A stretch of DNA of 64,000 nt from Argyresthia goedartella (Eukaryota; Arthropoda; Insecta; Lepidoptera; Argyresthiidae). Both the position numbers and the translations under genes were made by a program. Positions 53,705 to 63,583 of the stretch are shown here, piece by piece. Location: contig OX463815.1 of NCBI GenBank assembly GCA_949825045.1, forward strand, positions 35,579,356-35,643,355, read 5' to 3'. Every line of letters begins with the position of its first letter. The stretch's first letter is position 1. The notes below the pieces were generated by a model. That model worked only from the letters and a program-made list of their open reading frames with translations. It did no database searches and was not told the DNA's origin.

Positions 53705-54910
53705 CAATTCGTACACACTCTGGCCGACGAAATTGAGCATCTAACCAAATCAACCTACCACTCTGAACGCGTATTAACCTTTGCTGCGGTCATACTGCAA
53801 AGAGACAAAACGTTAGAAAAATGAAAGATATACTGAGACTACTCGATCAGCGTCTAAAACTCTGGGCAGACGAACGTTTCGAGGAACTCATCACGAAATC
53901 CATCAAAGCAGAAAAATCTAAATGGAATACAAGAAACCGGAAACAAAACAACAACGACCAAGAAACAAAATCATTCACATGACTGATACTACATGGAAAA
54001 ACGCGGGAAGTGCTCAACTGGCTCCTTACAAAAGACGAGCTAAGTTTTAAACCCAGACACTGAAGTTGACCCATCCGATAAAACCGTCAGTGATGTGCTG
54101 AGAGAAAAGTACCCCCCGCCTAATACTCCAGATCCCGCTTTATTCACCCTCCCCAAAGACGTCACAAAACTCCCACCACTCCTTGAAGTCGAAATAACTT
54201 GTGACCATGTCGAAAGAGTTTCGAGAAAACTACACGGCGGCGGAGGCCCCACTGGATGCACAGCCGAAAACTGGAGAGATTTCCTACTCCGCTTCGGCCA
54301 AGCAAGCGCCCATTTAAGAGAAGCCGTAGCGCAGCTCACAACGAAACTTAGCAACGAAACCATACCCTGGGGCCATTAATGTCAACCCGACTTGTTGCTT
54401 TAGACAAATGCCCTGGCGTAAGACCTATCGGCATCGGCGAATGCCTACGAAGAATATTATCCAAATGCATGATCTTAGCAACAGGCTCTGAAGTCACTGA
54501 AACATGCAGCCAGTCACAGTCTGCAGTGGACTGGGCAGTGGCATCGAAAGCGCCATTCATGCCATGATCGATGTCTTCCAAAGAGATTGCCAACCTGGTT
54601 CAAACTGAGGAATGCTCCTCGTTGACGCGAACAATGCTTTTAACGCCGTGAATAGACAACTAGCCCTCTGGCAAGCAAGAATATACTGGCGACACTGCGC
54701 CCGCTTTCTTTATAATACTTACAATGGCCACGCTGTACTAGTATTATGCGATTCTGATATAAGACTATATAGCAGAGAAGGCGTAACCCAAGGAGACCCA
54801 CTCGCAATGCCACTGTACGTGCTTGCAACACTACCAATAATTAACAAACTTAAAACCGAAAAAACAGTCACACAATGCTGGTACGCCGATGCTGGGGAAA
54901 TGCGATACTG
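53705..54910 (+). pseudogene. Reverse transcriptase of an unusual retroelement
   Basis: Broken plus-strand frames read LRLLDQRLKLWADERFEELI, then LREKYPPPNTPDPALFTLPK, SRKLHGGGGPTGCTAENWRD, RLVALDKCPGVRPIGIGECL, MLLVDANNAFNAVNRQLALW (motif A-like), SREGVTQGDPLAMPLYVLAT (QGDP motif B) and CWYADAGE, where the catalytic YADD has become YADA. The order and wording match, from memory, an RT family frequent in cnidarians and lancelets, not the LINEs elsewhere in this window. There are at least three frame breaks, so the enzyme is dead. The clade is unknown to me. Confidence 0.65.
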
Positions 54911-55344
54911 AGCTGCACGGAGACTTGGCTTGTGGTGGGATATGGACTGCCCAGAGAGAGGCTTTATTTGATATCCGTGTGATAGACACCGACGCTCCCT
55001 CCCACGCATCACGTCCTGTAGCGGCTGTCCTTCGTTCAGCTAAAGAAGAAAAGAAAAGGAAGTACTGCGACCAATGCGAGACGCGCCACACCACTTTCAC
55101 CCCTTTAGTAACCTCTGTCGACGGAGTTTTTGCTCCACAAATGATATCATTCACTAAACACCTCGCCGAAACGCTGGCGGACCGCTGGAACCGGACCCCG
55201 GCCACAATAATGGGCTGGCTACGAGCAAGAATTCAAACCGCCATCATCAGAGCTAGCAGCATGTGCATCCTCGGCACCCGCCATAGGTGGAATCGCACAG
55301 GCCTATATGAGGATGGAGCGGCAGTCCCACGCGTACTGTCTTGA
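54889..55344 (+). pseudogene. C-terminal nuclease-like domain of the same retroelement
   Basis: An uninterrupted frame reads GDLACGGIWTAQREALFDIR, VIDTDAPSHASRPVAAVLRS, AKEEKKRKYCDQCE, TFTPLVTSVDGVFAPQM and RWNRTPATIMGWLRARIQTA. The block with F-F/L-D-I/V-R-V followed by K-R-x-Y resembles a PD-(D/E)XK-type nuclease that, in related elements, follows the RT at the C-terminus. Here it joins the YADA motif directly, so roughly 400-500 residues between RT core and nuclease seem to be deleted. The nuclease assignment rests on motif shape only. Confidence 0.5.
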
Positions 55345-55624
55345 ACTACACTCGCGAGCATTAAACTGGAATCACTTCATCGCGGGTTGCTCAAGACAAG
55401 TTTTTGCCTTTTTTATGCAATGTGTTACAAATTATGGCATATCAATTGAAAGGTAATTTTATTAGCTTTCGACCTCTTTTAATGTTACAGAAAAAGATTT
55501 TTTCCTTTAAGTCATGGAACGTAAAAACAAAAAACATTTTTTTTTACAACAAAACAGTTTTGTTTTGAAGTCCTGAGACCCTATAAAAAGTAAGCATTCG
55601 TAAAAATTTGTCATCAGTCCAATA
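55345..55624. other. No gene recognised; possible Tc1 5' flank
   Basis: AT-rich, with poly-A/T runs; may include the 5' terminal repeat of the Tc1-like element, not identified. Confidence 0.4.
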
Positions 55625-56455
55625 TTTCACGTCACTGGAGCACTGAATCTAAAAGAAAATTGAAACCACACCTGCAGAAGCCGCTCAAATTGTCATCCTA
55701 ATCCAGCAAGGGTTGTCTCAGCGTACCATCGCTCGTACAGCTTCATCTTAGTCAGTCTTGTGTCTCGAAGTTGTATAAAAGGTTCCGGGAGACTGGAAAC
55801 TTCGTCCGGAGACCAGGATCTGGACGAAAGCGTTGCACTTCGGTGAGAGATGACCGATTTATTGTCACCACATCTCTCCGAAATCGACACTTAACCGGCG
55901 TCGATGTTTAACGGCAGCTCAGAGATGTTCGAGAGAAGATTGTTAGCAATGGGCGGTAAGGCGAAGACTCAAAGAAGCGAATTTGACCCCAAGAAGGCCA
56001 GCCACGGGGCCCAAATTGTCTCCAGCGCACCGACAAGCCCGGCTTCAATTTTCTCGCGATCACTTAGATTGGGATATAGAGCAATGGAGCCGAGTCCTGT
56101 TCTCGGACGAAACAAGGATGTGCCTGCATGGTAGCGACCGTCGACAGAGAGTCTATAGGAGACAGGGGGAGCGATTTGCACAATGCTGTTTTTCGGAAAC
56201 AGTTGCATACGGGGGCGGGTCCTGTATGATATGGGCGGGGATTTCTATAGAAGCAAAAACGGAGCTGATATTCGTACCTGGAGGAAGTCGGGGAGGGGGT
56301 CTAACCGCGGAAAGATACATCAACGACATTCTACAAGACCATGTGCTCCCTTACTCCGGGTTTATTGGTGAACATTTCCTGCTAATGCACGATAATGCCC
56401 GCTGCCACACCGCTGCAATGACTCGACAGTACCTGGAAGAAGTCAGGATTTCAGA
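55625..56455 (+). pseudogene. Tc1-like transposase, 3'-truncated
   Basis: Degraded frames begin TPAEAAQIVILIQQGLSQRT (helix-turn-helix region), then VSKLYKRFRETGNFVRRPGS and RRPATGPKLSPAHR. The last part reads WSRVLFSDETRMCLHGSD (first catalytic Asp), YGGGSCMIWAGISIEAKTEL and LLMHDNARCHTAAMTRQYLE (second Asp). The third acidic residue, the rest of the protein and the 3' terminal repeat are missing where the older CR1-type fragment begins at about 56456. Cut-and-paste transposition at TA sites is the family's activity; this copy is dead. Confidence 0.8.
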
Positions 56456-57040
56456 AGTCAGGAAGTCAGGATTTTGTATAATGAATAAGTCATTAGCTTC
56501 AACGCTATTTCCCCAGAGAATTATCCCATAAGATATCCACGAATGGGCGTAGGCGTAATATGCTAACGGAGCACATTCCTTTCCAGAGTTTCTTTTTATA
56601 ACACAGAGCGCATATACAAATCGTGATAATTTAGTCTTTAAGGTAGATATGTGTGTTTTCCAGTTTATACTTGTGTCTATTGTCAAGCCTAGTAATTTTA
56701 CATCTGTTACTTCATCTATAGTTAATGTTTTTTGGTTTCAGAGAGGTCAAGTTGTTGTTTTTGATAGGATTTAAATTGGATTATTTTTATCTTATTTGTG
56801 TTTATTTCTAAATTGTGTTCGTATAGCCATTTCTTTATTGATTTAAATGAGTCCTGTATATATGGGTTTATATTAAAGTCTTTAGGGCATTTAAAAAGCA
56901 GAGATATATCATCAGCAAACATTATGCACTTAGGTTTTGTTTTTTTCGGAAGGTCGTTGATGTAGGCTAGAAACAATATGCAGACTAGTACACTGCCTTG
57001 TGGTATGGAACCGTTACTGGTAATTATTTGGGGGGCTATA
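56456..57040 (-). pseudogene. Older CR1-C relative, RT downstream part
   Basis: The minus strand reads IIPQ-type IAPQIITSNGSIPQGSVLVC, then AYINDLPKKTKPKCIMFADD, EHNLEINTNKIKIIQFK, TIDTSINWKTHISTLKTKLS and WISYGIILWGNSVEANDLFI. It aligns with CR1-C ORF2 at about 60-70% by eye. Stops and frameshifts are present. Its upstream part is at 62106-62441, separated by insertion of CR1-C. Confidence 0.78.
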
Positions 57041-57242
57041 GATTTCAGATTTCAGATTTCAGATTTCTTTATTGCAATAATCATGTGTCATTACAGTTCT
57101 TATATGTAATTCAAGAGGTACATGACACCCTGTAAGGGCACTACAATATGATTAAACTAATTCCTTAATTGCTAGCTTATAATTGTCTATTTCTAGTATT
57201 ATTTAATTATACATATTTTCTTTTCTATTGTGTACTTTAACA

Positions 57243-60104
57243 TTAATTATCACTGAAAAGTTCTTGAAGAGAATAGTAACATTTCTGGATCAAGTACTTA
57301 TTGAGGGTTATTTTGAATAAAGTATTGTCTTTTATATTTTGTATGTGATATGGTAGAGCATTGAAAACTTTTGCTGCCATTGAGTGGGGACCAGAGTTTA
57401 TGATTTCTAGTTTAGCAATCTTGGTGGCTAGGCGTTGTTGTGATCTAAGGCCCTCAGGGCGAGTATGTTGTGGAAAAAGAGGCATATTATTCCTGACAAA
57501 GACGCTGATTTCTAAAATATAGAGCGCTGTCATAGTTAAAATATTATATTCCACAAAATATCTTCTACAGCTCGTCCTCGCGTCTATATTAGCCAGAATT
57601 CTAATACATTTTTTTTGTAATATAAAGACGTTTTTTGCGTCTGTGCTATTGCCCCAAAGAATTATACCGTACCTAAGCCAGGCTTGTGCATACGCATGAT
57701 AAGCGCATGTTGCCGTCCTGAGGTCTGTAGTTTTTTTCAGCTCTGATAGGGCATATATAAAGCTTGAGAGCTTACCAGTTATCTTTAGAATGTGGCTTTT
57801 CCAATTTAAATTATTATCTAAATTGATACCTAGGAGACAAGAAGTCTCTACATTTTCTATTACAGTTCCGTTAAATTTATAGTTTATAATATCTAGGGGT
57901 CGTTTTTGGTAAGGTCTGAATTCCATTAATTTGGTTTTGTTAAAGTTAATTTCTAAGTTATGGTCATCTAACCAAGTTTTAATTCTATTTAGGTGTGAGT
58001 TTAGATCTATAGTTAATTTCTCTACGTTTTGACTAGGAAAAATCAGGGATATATCATCTGCAAATAGCGTACATGGTATATTAATAGTATTAGGTAGATC
58101 ATTTATATATATTAAAAAAAGTAAACATCCGAGCACGCTACCCTGCGGGATCGATTTGGTTAATTCTACTTCATTTGATCGTTTTTTACCGATTCGCTTG
58201 TTAGTTGAGTTATAATGTTCTATATCAACATATTGTATTCGGTTGCGCAAGTACGATGAAAACCAGTTGAAAGCAATACCCCTCACTCCCACACCATAGA
58301 GTTTTTCCAAAAGAGCTCCGTATAAGACTCGATCATAAGCTTTGCTCATGTCTAAGAGAACTCCAATGGCATGTTTTTTATCGTTCAGTATTTTTAAAAT
58401 CTCGTTAACATATGTAATTACTGCTAATGTAGTCGATCGACCCTTACGGAAACCATTCTGATTATTGTTGAATATATTAAATTTTTCGCAAAAATTGTAG
58501 ATACGTTTGTACATAGCGGATTCAATTATTTTAGAAAAGGTGGGAAGAAGAGCAATCGGGCGATAATTATTACAATCGCTACGGCTGCCGCTCTTGTGTA
58601 AAGGTTTTACTATAGTTATTTTTAGTTTTTCTGGTACGACGCCTTGTGTAAAAGACTGATTAATAATAAAAGACAAAGGTGGGGACAGTTCCAATGCACA
58701 TTCCTTTATCAGCGTTGGAGGTAACTCATCAAAACCACAACTTCTTTTGCTTTTTAGTTTCCGTATTAATGAAAAAACTTCAGATGGTGTAGTTGGATGG
58801 AGAAATACTGAGTTATACGTTGGAGATAGTACCGGTCGTCCCTTGGGTGGGTTTATACCAGGAGCACCTACTGATGAGAAATATGCATTGAAATAATTGG
58901 CAATTATGAGGGGGTCATTGGTAGTTTTATTATTTATATTTAGTTGTATGTTTGATCTTACTTTTTTCTTGGTTTTATTAGTTCGAATCTTAACTACTTG
59001 CCACATAGCTTTAATGATATTATTTGATTTTAATACTTTATTTTTAAAATGAATTTTCTTAGCATTGGCTACAGTCTTTTTCAAAAGTTTTTCATATTTT
59101 TTGTAATAATTGTTTAAAATTGTGTTGTCTGTCTGCGAGGTAAATATTTTTAAAAGCCGTTTGTTTTTGCAAGATATTTTTAGCCCTTTTGTCAACCATG
59201 TATTTTTATGATCGTTTTTAATAATAATTTTAGATTTTGGGATAATCTTGTCTAAAATAATAGTAATTCTGTCAAGGAATTTGTTATAGTTTTCATTTAC
59301 AGATTCCGTTATATCAAAAACAGTGTTCCAGTTAACTTTACTAACTTCTAACTTAAATTCTTGCTTTTTACGTTCGCTAAAAATTCTTTCAAATGCAAAC
59401 CATTGTTCTTTATTATCTTTATTAGTGTAAGGTATGCTTATAAAAATTCCTTTGTGATCCGACAAACCTAATTCTTTTACCTCTGCGCTAACTTTGACAT
59501 TTGGATCATGTACGTTGTTGAAAACTAGGTCAATGCATGTAGAGGTGTTTAGCGTAACTCTTGTTGGTTCGTTTACCAGTTGAAAGAAGTTGAAGTTTTT
59601 CATTAAGTTTAATAGCCTAGTCGTTAGATTATTTTGTTCGAGAATGTTTATATTGAAATCCCCGCCTATAATAATATTTTTAATTCTATCTTTGATCATT
59701 AATAATTGCAAGAGCTTTGAAAGTGATTCATAAAACATTTCAGGCTGCCTCTTGCTATCTGGCCAATACAGAGCCACTAATACTACATTTATTTTGGGCA
59801 ACTCTATTGCACATATTTCAAAAATAGACTCTACGGCCAAATTTGAGATATCAGTTCGCTCTTTGCAGTCTTCATCGTTTTTTAATAGAATGCATACGCC
59901 TCCACCCTCTCGCTCTGAGCGACAGAAACTACTGGCCAAATTAAAACCTTCAATACTTAGGAGGTCCTTTTTAGACGTTGTAATCCATGTTTCCGTAATA
60001 CAAATTGCCTTAATGTTCTTAATATGGTCTAGGGTAGCTTCCAATAAATGGCGTTTATTCTTTAAGCTTCGCATATTTTGGTATAGTATGTTAAATTTTG
60101 ACAT
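57243..60104 (-). CDS. CR1-C ORF2: endonuclease-reverse transcriptase
   Basis: 953 residues, uninterrupted. The endonuclease (1-220) keeps YQN (8-10), ICITETW (Glu about 38), IIIGGDFNINIL (Asp149, Asn151) and LSDHKG (215-219). The RT (about 495-760) keeps NYRPIALLPTFSKIIE, NGFRKGRSTTL, VLLDMSKAYDRV (motif A Asp), SIPQGSVLGCLLFLIYINDL and FADDISLIF (681-689). The C-terminal region has YGIILWGNSTDAKNVFILQK and MTALYILEISVFVRNN. It would nick chromosomal DNA and reverse-transcribe the LINE RNA there. Translation probably follows ORF1 by termination-reinitiation at TAAAATG. All expected active-site residues are present. Confidence 0.92.
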   Translation of the reverse strand: MSKFNILYQNMRSLKNKRHLLEATLDHIKNIKAICITETWITTSKKDLLSIEGFNLASSFCRSEREGGGVCILLKNDEDCKERTDISNLAVESIFEICAIELPKINVVLVALYWPDSKRQPEMFYESLSKLLQLLMIKDRIKNIIIGGDFNINILEQNNLTTRLLNLMKNFNFFQLVNEPTRVTLNTSTCIDLVFNNVHDPNVKVSAEVKELGLSDHKGIFISIPYTNKDNKEQWFAFERIFSERKKQEFKLEVSKVNWNTVFDITESVNENYNKFLDRITIILDKIIPKSKIIIKNDHKNTWLTKGLKISCKNKRLLKIFTSQTDNTILNNYYKKYEKLLKKTVANAKKIHFKNKVLKSNNIIKAMWQVVKIRTNKTKKKVRSNIQLNINNKTTNDPLIIANYFNAYFSSVGAPGINPPKGRPVLSPTYNSVFLHPTTPSEVFSLIRKLKSKRSCGFDELPPTLIKECALELSPPLSFIINQSFTQGVVPEKLKITIVKPLHKSGSRSDCNNYRPIALLPTFSKIIESAMYKRIYNFCEKFNIFNNNQNGFRKGRSTTLAVITYVNEILKILNDKKHAIGVLLDMSKAYDRVLYGALLEKLYGVGVRGIAFNWFSSYLRNRIQYVDIEHYNSTNKRIGKKRSNEVELTKSIPQGSVLGCLLFLIYINDLPNTINIPCTLFADDISLIFPSQNVEKLTIDLNSHLNRIKTWLDDHNLEINFNKTKLMEFRPYQKRPLDIINYKFNGTVIENVETSCLLGINLDNNLNWKSHILKITGKLSSFIYALSELKKTTDLRTATCAYHAYAQAWLRYGIILWGNSTDAKNVFILQKKCIRILANIDARTSCRRYFVEYNILTMTALYILEISVFVRNNMPLFPQHTRPEGLRSQQRLATKIAKLEIINSGPHSMAAKVFNALPYHIQNIKDNTLFKITLNKYLIQKCYYSLQELFSDN

Positions 60105-60105
60105 T

Positions 60106-61563
60106 TTAGTGGGATGAATTGACTCGAAAAAGCTCTACATTAGCGTTTAGATTTTCGTTATTATTATACACAATCTCGTTATTATTATACCAATCGCTTA
60201 TGTCATCAATTTTCGCTTTTACATCAAGGAATACCTGTTTCAATCCATTTTTATTCAAAACCCCGCTGTGAGGGTTAAACATGGTGTGGTCGTAGTAAAG
60301 GTTCAAATTAGAGTCTACTAAATAACCGTGTTCATGCTTCATGATATCTATACAAAGCAGTTTATTAAAAGCCTCTATTCTGGAGTTGAAGATATCAAAA
60401 TTTCTGTTCCCTTGCTTAAAGGTTGGCACGCATAACAACGCATTTGTATGAGTGACTTTAAGTAGTATTTCTCTAATCGATAAAACTAGGTCGTGGTATT
60501 TTCCTGTGTATTTAAAATCTTCGCTTCCTAAAAGAACTATGATGTAATCATCGATAGAAAAGTTGGCTACCTTTGACTCTACTCCTTGCAAAAGCTGTTC
60601 TATGCCTCTATTAGGCATGAGATAATGGCATATTTCGTATGACCCTTCGAAATTTGATTGTGCGATTGCTAACGTTCCATTAAATCTATCTGTACTTAAC
60701 AAACAAATCTTGTTTTTCTTCGCCCTTGCGTTTGATTCGGCTGATATAGAGGACTCGTCGGATCTCTGCACTGTATTTTTGGGTATTTTTGGGCTGCATT
60801 CATTTGGGCTGTCCGCTTTTCTCGGCTCTAAAGTCGCTTTGGTTGGTGTGCTTGTATAGCTCTGGGGCTCTCTATCTGATTTATTTTTTGGAGATTTTAT
60901 GTTTTTGTTGCAGGTAGATGTATGTATAGGTGTGCTGAAGTTTGATCCATTATGGCCGAGTTTTGAAGGCGTGAACTCGTCAGTGGTTGCATTATTATTT
61001 ACATACTTTTGCCGCTGGGGTGATGCTCGGCATATACTCAATAGCTGATTCACTCTTGCGTCTCGCTTTGATATTGTTTTCGTGAGAGCATAATTTTCCG
61101 CCACCAATCTCTCGATTTCGCCATCTGCACTTGCTAATTTTAATTCTAGCTGAGAAATTTTGTTATTGAGATATTCTATCTTTTCTATAGCGTTTTCTTT
61201 AGTTTGTGACATGCTTTCCGGGCAACTTCGGTTGAGGGTTTCATTGGCAAGCATTTGTGTTTCACTTATTGTGTCTCCAAACTCTATGGATGATAGCAGC
61301 GACGCTTCTTCCTTTGGGTTTACTTTTCGCTTTCTTTGAGTAATGTTGTCATTGGATGGATCTCGGGTGGTCTCGCCGCGACAAGTTGGGCATTTGAATT
61401 CAATTTTTAGATTATTGATGTTAGCCATGTAGTATGCCTGGGTTATATTAACACAGTTATGGTGAAATATATTACGGCAGATCACACATTTCAACAACTC
61501 TGAAGGGTAGGCCGCCTCCAAGCAAGCCTTGCATTTATACATTGTTCGATAACGCGCTCCCAA
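60106..61563 (-). CDS. CR1-C ORF1 protein: PHD-type finger, coiled coil, SGNH-like domain
   Basis: 485 residues, uninterrupted. Zinc ligands C11, C14, C26, C29, H34, C37, C58 and C61 (KCKAC, KCVIC, FHHNC, CPTC) form a PHD/RING-like finger. Residues about 122-172 (IEKIEYLNNKISQLELKLAS) are a coiled coil, followed by a Ser/Pro/Lys-rich linker. The C-terminal third resembles the SGNH-hydrolase-like domain of CR1 ORF1 proteins: KICLLSTDRFNG, DDYIIVLLGSEDF and FNPHSGVLNKNGL (catalytic His region). The canonical Ser and G-x-N-D residues are replaced, so catalysis is doubtful. The role is presumably RNA/chromatin binding for retrotransposition. The stop is one base before the ORF2 ATG (TAAAATG). Confidence 0.87.
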   Translation of the reverse strand: MGARYRTMYKCKACLEAAYPSELLKCVICRNIFHHNCVNITQAYYMANINNLKIEFKCPTCRGETTRDPSNDNITQRKRKVNPKEEASLLSSIEFGDTISETQMLANETLNRSCPESMSQTKENAIEKIEYLNNKISQLELKLASADGEIERLVAENYALTKTISKRDARVNQLLSICRASPQRQKYVNNNATTDEFTPSKLGHNGSNFSTPIHTSTCNKNIKSPKNKSDREPQSYTSTPTKATLEPRKADSPNECSPKIPKNTVQRSDESSISAESNARAKKNKICLLSTDRFNGTLAIAQSNFEGSYEICHYLMPNRGIEQLLQGVESKVANFSIDDYIIVLLGSEDFKYTGKYHDLVLSIREILLKVTHTNALLCVPTFKQGNRNFDIFNSRIEAFNKLLCIDIMKHEHGYLVDSNLNLYYDHTMFNPHSGVLNKNGLKQVFLDVKAKIDDISDWYNNNEIVYNNNENLNANVELFRVNSSH

Positions 61564-62105
61564 TAAAAAACAAAGAAAAAAAAGAATACAAAAGTTTCGA
61601 TGTCCGCGGCTCGTACCAATGCTTCACACGATTTTATTTTCTCTGTCGGCGTTATCGTAAATACAGGGAGCATTCGGTGCTGCCCTCTGTCGGTGAGTAG
61701 CGGTAAACGGAATGATTCCTTCTGTATGGATCTTTGCAGTAGGTCGTTCTTGCGTAGTTCCATTAATCTACGATAGATGGACGTGAGTGCGATTACGGAA
61801 CATTTTGTTGGATCGATGCAGTATCAAAACGATGGAAGTCAGATGTCAAACGTCAACCAATCAGCTGATTGGAGTTATTGTTTTGGTGATAGTGTGATCT
61901 TGATTTTCTTTCCGTTTGTTATATTTTTGAATTATGTATATCATATATATAGTTGTGTTTATGTTTTCACCGACGCATTAAAATGATTTTTTCCCTGTGT
62001 TTTAGCCCTCGGCGTTGAGATTCAGTGTTAAGTACTCACAGGTGAGGTTATGCTTGTTGTTTTGTTTTCACTTTCACTGAGATTAATGCACTTTTACGCA
62101 CTTTA
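61564..62105 (-). promoter_or_regulatory. CR1-C 5' UTR
   Basis: About 540 bp before the ORF1 start, beginning (minus strand) TAAAGTGCGTAAAAGTGCAT. It should hold the internal promoter. No tandem monomers or box B as in CR1-B were found; a plus-strand 69-codon frame at 61777-61986 lacks motifs. Confidence 0.5.
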
Positions 62106-62441
62106 GGCAATACTTTTTATGGATTCTCTTAGTAAACAAGTTTTTCGACCAAGTCCGCGTTTCGTTCTTAGTTGTGTGTTATGAAGTGTCATTGTTAAAA
62201 TGATTTTTACGTACTCTTTACGGTCCTGAAGATATGATCTCAGCCATGCATGGGCATTTCCACGGATACCTAGGTCAAGCAATTTTTTTAAAAGTAGTTT
62301 ATGTGATACTCTGTCATACGCTTTGGACATATCCAAAAGAATTCCTATTGCATGACATTTTTCATTAATAAACTCCAGGGATTCTTGTATATAAATTAAG
62401 ACTGCCGATGTTGTTTGTGACATGTGTGGAAATGAAACCAT
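62106..62441 (-). pseudogene. Older CR1-C relative, RT upstream part
   Basis: The minus strand reads HAIGILLDMSKAYDRVSHKL, KLLDLGIRGNAHAWLRSYLQ and DRKEYVKI, then a degraded stretch ending SIKSIA exactly at the CR1-C border. It continues at 57040. Motif A (LLDMSKAYD) is still readable. It is truncated at about 62441. Confidence 0.78.
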
Positions 62442-62865
62442 ATACTCCCCATAATTGTTCGTTTATGTCAAGTTTCGTTCAATTTATGTCCAATGCATTG
62501 CACTTTAGCTAGGCACGCATACGCCCACAACTATTTCTTTTCCTCCACACTGATTGAGTGGTTGGTCATAGATTTAATTTTCGTGCGGTACCAGACCAAG
62601 CTTTTGGATCTGTGTCAGGATTTATCACATAGAAACAGCAAACAATGGTTACCCTTTAATAGTTTAGTTTTTTATTTAAGTAAATATAACTCTTTAATTA
62701 AATATAAAACGAAAATATTCCCACCAACAAATTCTGTGTGAGTAATAATCGTGAGATTTCGATAGCCAGTTGTCGAGTTTCACCATAAGAAAACGTCGTG
62801 TGTGTGAACGATTCTGTCAAATCCAATCAGAGTAGAGAAATAAGTCCATCGAAATTTAATTGATC
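62442..62865. other. No gene recognised
   Basis: AT-rich; a motif-less 82-codon frame at 62493-62741. Confidence 0.45.
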
Positions 62866-63482
62866 GAGCGATCGAAGCGCGCGGAGCGTCTCTGTTTCAG
62901 GATTGAGCAAAAATTGGTTATCTGTAAAGTCGGTTTACGGACGATAATTTGACGTGATAACGTCATAAGGTGAACGCTTAGGCCTCTCTATCGCTTGTTC
63001 CGCGCTCTCGCTTACACGCTCGGCTCAGGCGGAACGTGACAATGAGACATGCTTTTCGTGCATGCTGCCGGCGTTCATCGATTTATAAGACGTTATCACG
63101 TCAAAAATGCTGTCTTATGTACGGATGTGTGTCCGGATGTTATCATCTAGCCGCATTTCTCAATTCATTCTCGTGAATTTTGGTGAACAGGTTCGATAAT
63201 TAAATAGATTTTTTGGCGATTCAGTTTTTGAAATTTTTCCAAAATGGCGGAGATATGGGGTTTAAAATGTAAAAAAAGCCGCTACAGCCCAAACGGCTTG
63301 ACAGATTTAAACTAATGAGGTGTCGTTGGATTTGTCTCCACAAATCAAAGTGATATATAATTTTAGTGACAATTCAATAGGTTGGATTTTGGATCGCAAA
63401 ATGTAGTTCAAAAAGTTATTGGTTGTTGGTGGGCGGCTACTTTCATACTCCATGTACCTATCCAGGTGCATTTTAAGTTGGT
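62866..63482 (+). repeat. Dispersed repeat R, copy 2, carrying MITE K
   Basis: Matches repeat R at 20316-20716 on both sides of an inserted MITE (62915-63105): GGAGCGTCTCTGTTTCAGGA before it, and GGATGTGTGTCCGGATGTTA, GTGAACAGGTTCGATAATTA and AGGTGTCGTTGGATTTGT after it. Confidence 0.75.
62915..63105 (+). mobile_element. MITE family K, copy 2
   Basis: GGTTATCTGTAAAGTCGGTT to TTATCACGTCA, inverted relative to 20853-21054. It is flanked by AAAAAT on both sides (about 62909-62914 and 63103-63108). Repeat R copies 1 and 3 lack it and give the empty site (GGCAAAAATGCTTT), confirming insertion. Confidence 0.8.
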
Positions 63483-63583
63483 GATTATTAAAAACTTCAA
63501 ACCTTGTTGCCTACGGGGCGTGCAGCACGACATCGCATCGTGTGGCCCGGCCCTCACTTGTATATGCATTAAACACTGCTTTT

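Larger units (their letters stand above)
57041..62105 (-). mobile_element. CR1-C: full-length LINE, both ORFs open
   Basis: About 5.06 kb on the minus strand: 5' UTR 61564-62105, ORF1 60106-61563, ORF2 57243-60104, 3' UTR and a tail of four GAAATCT units (57041-57067, read as GATTTCA on the plus strand) preceded by an AATAAA. The flanks GGCTATA (57034-57040) and GGCAATA (about 62106-62112) form a 7-bp target duplication with one mismatch, and the surrounding older RT frame closes over it (SIA, then PQI). With no break in either ORF, this could be a competent or recently active copy. Confidence 0.85.

Noticed and set aside
59752..60117. 121-codon plus-strand frame
   Set aside because: It is the antisense shadow of the conserved endonuclease domain of CR1-C ORF2.
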